A stretch of 27,527 nt of DNA from CAYOEZ01 sp964402955 (GTDB lineage Bacteria; Chloroflexota; DTOL01; DAOUCN01), in assembly GCA_964402955.1 (NCBI GenBank), contig CAYOEZ010000033.1, positions 1 through 27,527 of the forward strand. The letters run 5' to 3'. The notes beneath the pieces are model-generated. The model ran no database searches. It was not told the DNA's origin and saw nothing but the letters and a program-made list of their open reading frames with translations. Both the position numbers and the translations under genes were made by a program. Position 1 is the stretch's first letter. Each line of letters begins with the position of its first letter. Shown here one piece after another: positions 23,234-27,527 of this stretch.

Positions 23234-25024
23234 ATGGCAAAGAAACCTGTTGACCCGTTCAGCCTGAGTGCTGAGCAGATACTGGCATACTTGTCCAAAA
23301 ATCGTCCGCTTTTCCCTGAGTTGGAGGCAGCCCGGGCCAACAGCGCGGCTCTGCGCTCGTCCCCGGCTGCCAGGGCAGTGCTGGAAGAGACCGAACCGAG
23401 AATGGCCGATCCGGCGCACATTCCCCTGACGACATACACGAAGGCCAGCCTGTTCGCTCTGACTGGCGATCGCGAGCAATTCGAGGACCCCTATTTCAGC
23501 AAGCGTGGCATGTTGGCAGGTGCCACCCTGCGCCTCTTTTTCGGCCAGAAAGAACTGCGTGATGTTGTGCAGGACTACATCTGGAACATCTGCGAAGAGA
23601 CGACGTGGGTCTTGCCTGCGCACAGCAGGCGCTCAATTGACCTCTTCTCGGCGGAGACGGCCTTCAACCTGGCCGAGACGCTCGCCTTGCTGGGCGATAC
23701 ACTGGATGCAGCGATCAGGGCGCGTGTGCGCCGTGAGATCGAGCAACGCATCTTCCAGCCGTACCTTGAGTGGTACGACGCCATGGAGTGGTACAGAGCG
23801 AAAATGAACTGGAACGGCGTCTGCAACAGCTCGGTCGCGGCGACGTTCCTCCTGCTCGATCCCGAGCGGCAGCGTGCGGCGAAGGCCGTCGAGATTGCGC
23901 TGAAGGGCTTGCAGGTGTTCATTGCTACCGCGTTCGAAGAGGACGGCGCATCGTCGGAGGGCGTGGGATACTGGCACTACGGGCTGCACAACTTTGTGCC
24001 GTTGGCCGAGATGCTGCGCGCGGCCAGCGACGGCGCCGTTGATCTTCTGGCCGGAGAGCGCATGCACGCGATTGCGCAGTACCCGGCGAAGGCCATGCTC
24101 TCGCCCGGACACTACACCTGCTTTGCCGACTCACACGAACTGAGCACGTTCTACCCCGGCATGGTCGTGCGCCTGGCCGAGCGCGCGGGAACCCCCGAAC
24201 TGCGTGGCATTCTGAAAGGCGGGAGCGATCACTGGTACTGGCGCATCTCGATGATGCTGCGCGACATTCTGTGGTGGGACGGCTCGTACCAGGCAGATGT
24301 ACGCGTCAGTGACGTTTTCCTGCCGTCGGGCGCGGTGGCGCGCATGGAGGCGCAGACCGCGCAAGGCACGCCGGTCGTGGCGGCGATCAAGGGCGGCAAC
24401 AATGGTGTGCCGCACAACAACAATGACATCGGCAGCTTCATGGTTCACGTCGGTGATGAGAGTTTGCTCACCGATCCCGGCGGCGGGCTCTACACCCGGC
24501 AATACTTCAGCGCGGAGCGCTACCAGAACATCTTCTGCAACTCCTATGGCCACGGCGTGCCGCGCATTGGCGGCAAGCTCCAGCCCGAAGGGAGCGAGTA
24601 TTACGGTGAGATCACGATGGATGCCAGCGGCCCGCACAAGACAGCCGTGGTTGAGTTTGCGCATGCCTATGCGTTGCCGAACTTGAGCGGAGCGCGGCGA
24701 CAACTGACGGTTGAGGCCGAGGGTAAGCAGGCCGGCACGGTCATCTTGCAGGATGACTTCACATTTTCCGGCAAGCCGGAGCAGGTGGAAGAGGCGTTCA
24801 TGACGTGGGCTGAGGTCGAGGTGAACGGGGCCACGGCTGTGGTGCGTGGCAAGAAGCATAGCCTGCGTCTGACGATCGAGTCTCCCTCCGGCGCAGCGTT
24901 CAGCCTGGAGCGGCTGGAGAAGGAAAGCAAAGAAAACGAGAAGCCGGAGATCCTGAAGCGCCTGACGTTTGTGCTGCCTGAAGCGATGACGCAGCAGGCG
25001 CGGGTGCGCATGGAGGTCGTTTAG
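23234..25024 (+). CDS. heparinase II/III-like polysaccharide lyase-type protein
   Basis: A 596-residue protein with an N-terminal all-helical toroid (about 1-350) and a C-terminal beta-sandwich (about 370-596). Seen family motifs are MNWNGVCNSSVAATFLLL, EEDGASSEGVGYWHYGLHNF near residue 236, NNNDIGSFMVHVGDESLLTD near 395, and FCNSYGHGVPRIGG. Characterised relatives eliminate uronic-acid polysaccharides such as heparin, heparan or alginate. No clear signal peptide is present (start MAKKPVDPF), suggesting a cytoplasmic or oligosaccharide-acting enzyme. ATG 23234 has GGAGG with 5 bases spacing; the TTG at 23222 overlaps it. It follows the oxidoreductase closely. Confidence 0.85.
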   Translation: MAKKPVDPFSLSAEQILAYLSKNRPLFPELEAARANSAALRSSPAARAVLEETEPRMADPAHIPLTTYTKASLFALTGDREQFEDPYFSKRGMLAGATLRLFFGQKELRDVVQDYIWNICEETTWVLPAHSRRSIDLFSAETAFNLAETLALLGDTLDAAIRARVRREIEQRIFQPYLEWYDAMEWYRAKMNWNGVCNSSVAATFLLLDPERQRAAKAVEIALKGLQVFIATAFEEDGASSEGVGYWHYGLHNFVPLAEMLRAASDGAVDLLAGERMHAIAQYPAKAMLSPGHYTCFADSHELSTFYPGMVVRLAERAGTPELRGILKGGSDHWYWRISMMLRDILWWDGSYQADVRVSDVFLPSGAVARMEAQTAQGTPVVAAIKGGNNGVPHNNNDIGSFMVHVGDESLLTDPGGGLYTRQYFSAERYQNIFCNSYGHGVPRIGGKLQPEGSEYYGEITMDASGPHKTAVVEFAHAYALPNLSGARRQLTVEAEGKQAGTVILQDDFTFSGKPEQVEEAFMTWAEVEVNGATAVVRGKKHSLRLTIESPSGAAFSLERLEKESKENEKPEILKRLTFVLPEAMTQQARVRMEVV

Positions 25025-25030
25025 CACCCC

Positions 25031-26038
25031 ATGTATGACCTCAGTGATTTTGTCGCGCGCGTCAGCGACACGGTCGCAGCGCATCGCCTGGGCGCTCCGG
25101 GAGCGTATCGACGCTGGAGCCGCGAGTGGCAGGGGCGCGCGCTTGAGACTGCCCCGTATCCCTACGGCTGCGCTGACGCGGCCAACATTCTCTACACGAT
25201 TGGCTGCTTGCCCCGCGACCCGGACGAGCGCAAGGGCTGGGTAGCCACGCTGCAAGACCTGCAAGACCCCGGCACGGGCATGTTCAACGAAGAGACGCAT
25301 CACCCGATCCACACCACAGCGCACTGTATCGCTGCGCTGGAGCTGTTCGACGCCGGCCCGCTACATCCGGTCAGCGGACTGTGGGATCTGCGCAATGTGC
25401 AGCGCATGGAGTCGTGGCTGGAGACGCTGGACTGGTGGAACAACCCGTGGACGGCGTCGCACAAGGGGGCGGGGCTTTATGTGTCGCTGGTGTTGACCGG
25501 CGCGGTGTCGCTGGACTGGCAGGATCGCTACTTCTCCTGGCTGTGGATCAACACTGACCCGGAGACTGGCTTTCTGCGGCGCGGCTACGTGAAGCCGGTG
25601 CAGCATGGCGACACGCTGTCCATCTTTCCGCATCTGGCCGGCACGTTCCACTACTTCTTCAACCATGTCTACGCGCGGCGGCCGTTCCGCTATGCGGCGG
25701 TGGTGGTGGATACCTGCCTGCGCCTATTCGACAAGCAGGAGTACCCGCTGGGCAAGCGCGTCGGCTTTGCCGAGATCGACTGGGTGTTCTGTCTGGCGCG
25801 CAGTGTGCAGCAAAGCGGCCATCGCTTTGCGGAGTGCCGCGAGGCTCTGCTGTCGTTTGCTGAGCAGTATGTGCCCTATTTGTGCGGGCTGGATGCGCAG
25901 CATAGCGAGCAGTTTGACGACTTGCACGCGCTCTTTGGCGCCATGTGCTGCCTGGCTGAGTTGCAACAGGCTGTGCCGGGGCTGATCAAGACAGAGCGGC
26001 CGCTGAAGCTGGTGCTCGATCGCAGGCCGTTCATATAG
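25031..26038 (+). CDS. uncharacterised helical protein of the heparinase operon
   Basis: A 335-residue protein not assigned to a named family. It is rich in Trp, His and Leu with alternating helices and repeated short motifs (GCADAANILYTIG, IHTTAHCIAALELFD, GAGLYVSLVLTGAV, LHALFGAMCCLAELQ) reminiscent of toroidal alpha/alpha barrels such as prenyltransferase/cyclase repeats or glycoside hydrolases. No signal peptide. It starts 6 bases after the heparinase stop without its own good ribosome site (GGAGG is 14 bases off), implying translational coupling. Conserved-looking ETHHP and EIDWVFCLAR segments could hold an active site. Likely a partner in sugar degradation; a function is not claimed. 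Confidence 0.8.
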   Translation: MYDLSDFVARVSDTVAAHRLGAPGAYRRWSREWQGRALETAPYPYGCADAANILYTIGCLPRDPDERKGWVATLQDLQDPGTGMFNEETHHPIHTTAHCIAALELFDAGPLHPVSGLWDLRNVQRMESWLETLDWWNNPWTASHKGAGLYVSLVLTGAVSLDWQDRYFSWLWINTDPETGFLRRGYVKPVQHGDTLSIFPHLAGTFHYFFNHVYARRPFRYAAVVVDTCLRLFDKQEYPLGKRVGFAEIDWVFCLARSVQQSGHRFAECREALLSFAEQYVPYLCGLDAQHSEQFDDLHALFGAMCCLAELQQAVPGLIKTERPLKLVLDRRPFI

Positions 26039-26040
26039 AG

Positions 26041-26103
26041 CAAGGAGTAGGGAGGAGAGAGCAGAGAGCAGGGAGCAGAGACCAGAGAGCAGAGACCAGA
26101 GAG
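26041..26103. repeat. purine-rich GAGCAGAGA/GAGACCAGA direct repeats
   Basis: GCAGAGAGCAGGGAGCAGAG is followed by two copies of ACCAGAGAGC-AGAG, an irregular 7- to 14-base repetition of almost pure purines on the plus strand. Starts just after the stop of the uncharacterised gene and ends at the large palindrome. Confidence 0.75.
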
Positions 26104-26106
26104 CCA

Positions 26107-26145
26107 CAAAGACCACCGAGGTCTCAGAGACCTCGGTGGTCTTTG
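26107..26145. repeat. perfect 39-base palindrome between convergent genes
   Basis: CAAAGACCACCGAGGTCTC (26107-26125) and its exact complement (26127-26145) are separated by one base. In each arm ACCACCGAGGT is the core. Lying between converging genes it could end both RNAs; the TTTG ends are poor T tracts. Perfect arms suggest recent acquisition or strong constraint. Confidence 0.9.
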
Positions 26146-26164
26146 ACGTACGCAACGGGTTGGC

Positions 26165-26188
26165 GTCAGACAAGGATGTCTGACCTAC
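26165..26188 (-). repeat. 24-base GTAGG-led hairpin repeat
   Basis: Minus strand: GTAG, then GTCAGACA, loop TCCT, TGTCTGAC, an 8-bp perfect stem. Its lead contains the stop codon TAG of the DUF1537 gene, so the element abuts or forms the gene end. It matches the copy at 27440-27463 in length and layout with compensating stem changes. Confidence 0.8.
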
Positions 26189-27387
26189 GCGACGGTTAGT
26201 GGCGTCAGAAACTCGATGGCCTCGGCGAGGGCGTCGTCGTGGCCAAAGCCCCCCGCCTTTGTGATGACCGGAATGCCAGGCAGCAAACCACCTTGCAGGA
26301 CTCCCCAGGGAATGCCGCTCTCCAATTGCCCCAGTAGCCAGATGGGCGCTCGCAGCGCCCCCAGCACAGCCGCGGCAATGTCGCCGCCGGTGAGAATGAG
26401 CGCGCCGATGCAGCGGCGTGACGCGATCTCTTGCACGACCCGCGCCAGAGCAGCGGCGACAGCGTCGCCTCCCAGGGCTGAGTCTGCCATGTCCAGCGTG
26501 CTGAGCACAGTGTGATGGCCGGAAGCCAGCGACATGGCCGTGGTTTCGACGAGGTGATCGAAGGCGAGGCGGTCGGTCAAAAAGCCGCAGTCTGGCGTGA
26601 TGAGCGCCGCGTCGCTGTCGCCCGCGGCGTAGACCTGCCGCCGGGTTCGTGGGTGGCGGCTGCCGGCAACGATCAGGACAGCCCCGGTTGCGTGTTGCGC
26701 CCCGGGCAGAAAGGACGGCAGCAAGGGTGCAGGCAACGTTTGGACCAACGCCAGAGCCAGGCCGGCGGAGCCACAGAGCAGGCGTCCCTCGCATTGAACA
26801 GACGCTTGCGCGATGACGGCGAGGTCATCGTCCGTCTCAGCATCGGCGACGAGGATGCCCGGTTGCTGCATAGCGGAGCAGATCGCGGCAACGCCGCGAC
26901 GGACGACGGCGAGGCTCAGCAGGTGGACAGGCCTGCTCTGGCGGAAGAGCGCGAGCACGTCAGACGTCTCGATCTCGCCGGCAAAGGCTGTGCGCTCAAG
27001 CGGGACTCCGCTGACCAGTTGCCGTCCGTTCACCGTTGTGCGCCCCTGGGCGGGAAAGGCCGGGGCGACCAGCGCCTGCGAGATGCCAAGCGCATCCATG
27101 GCCGCGTTCAATTCGGCGGCTGGATGGCCGCGCAGCGTAGAGTCCATTTTCTTGTAGACCAGGGAAGCGGGTTGGACGCGGCTGGCGATCTCGTGAACGC
27201 GGGTGTATGCAGCCTGTGGGGACAGGTGACGGCTTTCGCTGGAGGCGAGCAGGACGTCCGCAGCAGGGATGGACGCTGCGTCCAGCGCCAGGATCGTGCG
27301 GAAGCCCGCCAATGCAAAGGGCGCGCCCGTGTCGGCGGCGCCGGTGGTGTCATCGGCGATGATGGCAAGCTGTGACATAGGCATCAT
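26185..27387 (-). CDS. four-carbon acid sugar kinase family protein (DUF1537)
   Basis: A 400-residue protein with the N-terminal DUF1537 motif IIADDTTGAADTG (residues 9-21), YKKMDSTLRGHPAAEL, APAFPAQGRTTVNG, a central CGSAGLALAL and AGSRHPRTRRQ hinge, and the C-terminal nucleotide-binding ILTGGDIAAAVLGAL with ESGIPWGVL. Known members phosphorylate four-carbon sugar acids such as erythronate, threonate or keto-tetronates in the cytoplasm. The usual partners (PdxA2-type dehydrogenase, class II aldolase) are absent here and may lie beyond the right edge. ATGs at 27387, 27384 and 27378 are all possible; AGGACA precedes the first. It converges with the heparinase operon, so a joint sugar-acid role is possible but not shown. 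Confidence 0.88.
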   Translation of the reverse strand: MMPMSQLAIIADDTTGAADTGAPFALAGFRTILALDAASIPAADVLLASSESRHLSPQAAYTRVHEIASRVQPASLVYKKMDSTLRGHPAAELNAAMDALGISQALVAPAFPAQGRTTVNGRQLVSGVPLERTAFAGEIETSDVLALFRQSRPVHLLSLAVVRRGVAAICSAMQQPGILVADAETDDDLAVIAQASVQCEGRLLCGSAGLALALVQTLPAPLLPSFLPGAQHATGAVLIVAGSRHPRTRRQVYAAGDSDAALITPDCGFLTDRLAFDHLVETTAMSLASGHHTVLSTLDMADSALGGDAVAAALARVVQEIASRRCIGALILTGGDIAAAVLGALRAPIWLLGQLESGIPWGVLQGGLLPGIPVITKAGGFGHDDALAEAIEFLTPLTVA

Positions 27388-27435
27388 TGTCCTGGCCTCT
27401 GCTGGCGGCGTAGATAGCGGAGGCTGTTGTTTTGT

Positions 27436-27485
27436 GAGTGGCAGGTATGGAAACCTGCCCTACAGACTGGAGTGGCAGGTATGGA
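27436..27485. repeat. 16-base direct repeat GAGTGGCAGGTATGGA
   Basis: The sequence occurs at 27436-27451 and 27470-27485; the second copy lacks the matching right arm. It may be a partial duplication of the hairpin element. The rest of the stretch to 27527 shows no gene; GGGTTTTACCC followed by CTTTTT near 27498-27514 is a very weak hairpin. Confidence 0.7.
27440..27463 (-). repeat. 24-base GTAGG-led hairpin repeat, second copy
   Basis: Minus strand: GTAG, then GGCAGGT, loop TTCCAT, ACCTGCC, a 7-bp stem. It lies about 50 bases upstream of the DUF1537 start. Compared with 26165-26188 the stem pairs at three places differ on both sides, keeping pairing. Confidence 0.8.
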
Positions 27486-27527
27486 TGTCAGTGCTCGTAG
27501 GGTTTTACCCCTTTTTGCTCGTTAACA

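Noticed and set aside
27490..27520. Terminator GGGTTTTACCC plus CTTTTT at the right edge
   Set aside because: Stem is only 3-4 bp; too weak to call without the neighbouring gene.

Overview
This window looks like a chromosomal segment of a high-GC Chloroflexota bacterium. That assignment is inferred from gene content: a DUF2079 membrane protein beside an LPG-synthase-like flippase, a PII-like/CPA2 antiporter pair, a SWIM/SNF2 pair, and many short palindromic dispersed repeats. No rRNA, ribosomal or other decisive marker gene is present. No tRNA, rRNA, CRISPR array, transposase, prophage or replication origin was seen.

Left part (1-8100), almost all on the minus strand. The window opens with the last codons of a plus-strand glycosyltransferase-like gene, converging on a small orphan antitoxin. 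A tight minus-strand cluster follows, read from right to left: a nitroreductase remnant, a sugar-phosphate isomerase/epimerase, an LPG-synthase-type membrane protein, a DUF2079 membrane protein and a DinB/ClbS-like protein whose membrane tail is frameshifted. Further right are a YccF-domain membrane protein and an abutting pair: CPA2 cation:proton antiporter and PII-like regulator.

Middle (8079-16674), still minus strand: a SWIM zinc-finger protein behind a large SNF2 helicase whose promoter predicts a nearly leaderless mRNA, a DHA2 drug exporter, an M48 (Ste24-like) membrane protease and an acetolactate-synthase-like ThDP enzyme.

The region 16675-17327 is the largest non-coding stretch (about 650 bases) and the point where coding switches strand. 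It holds two strong imperfect palindromes, a tandem block of a degenerate unit and, at its right end, a near-consensus sigma-70 promoter.

Right part (17328-26038), plus strand: a Phd/YefM antitoxin with no toxin lies 5 bases before urocanate hydratase, apparently under one promoter. Then come a SurA_N-TlpA thioredoxin fusion, a beta-CASP metallo-beta-lactamase RNase-like protein, and a three-gene operon (Gfo/Idh/MocA oxidoreductase, heparinase II/III-like protein, uncharacterised helical protein) probably for polysaccharide or uronate use. A convergent four-carbon-acid sugar kinase (DUF1537) closes the window.

The most unusual feature is the load of intergenic, and in two cases intragenic, palindromic or low-complexity repeats. 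Two 24-base hairpins about 1.3 kb apart share a GTAGG lead but differ by compensatory base-pair changes in the stem. No complete new defence or signalling system can be proven here. The best candidates for new biology are the antitoxin-hutU unit, the PII-antiporter pair, the SWIM/SNF2 pair, the SurA_N-TlpA fusion and the hairpin family.
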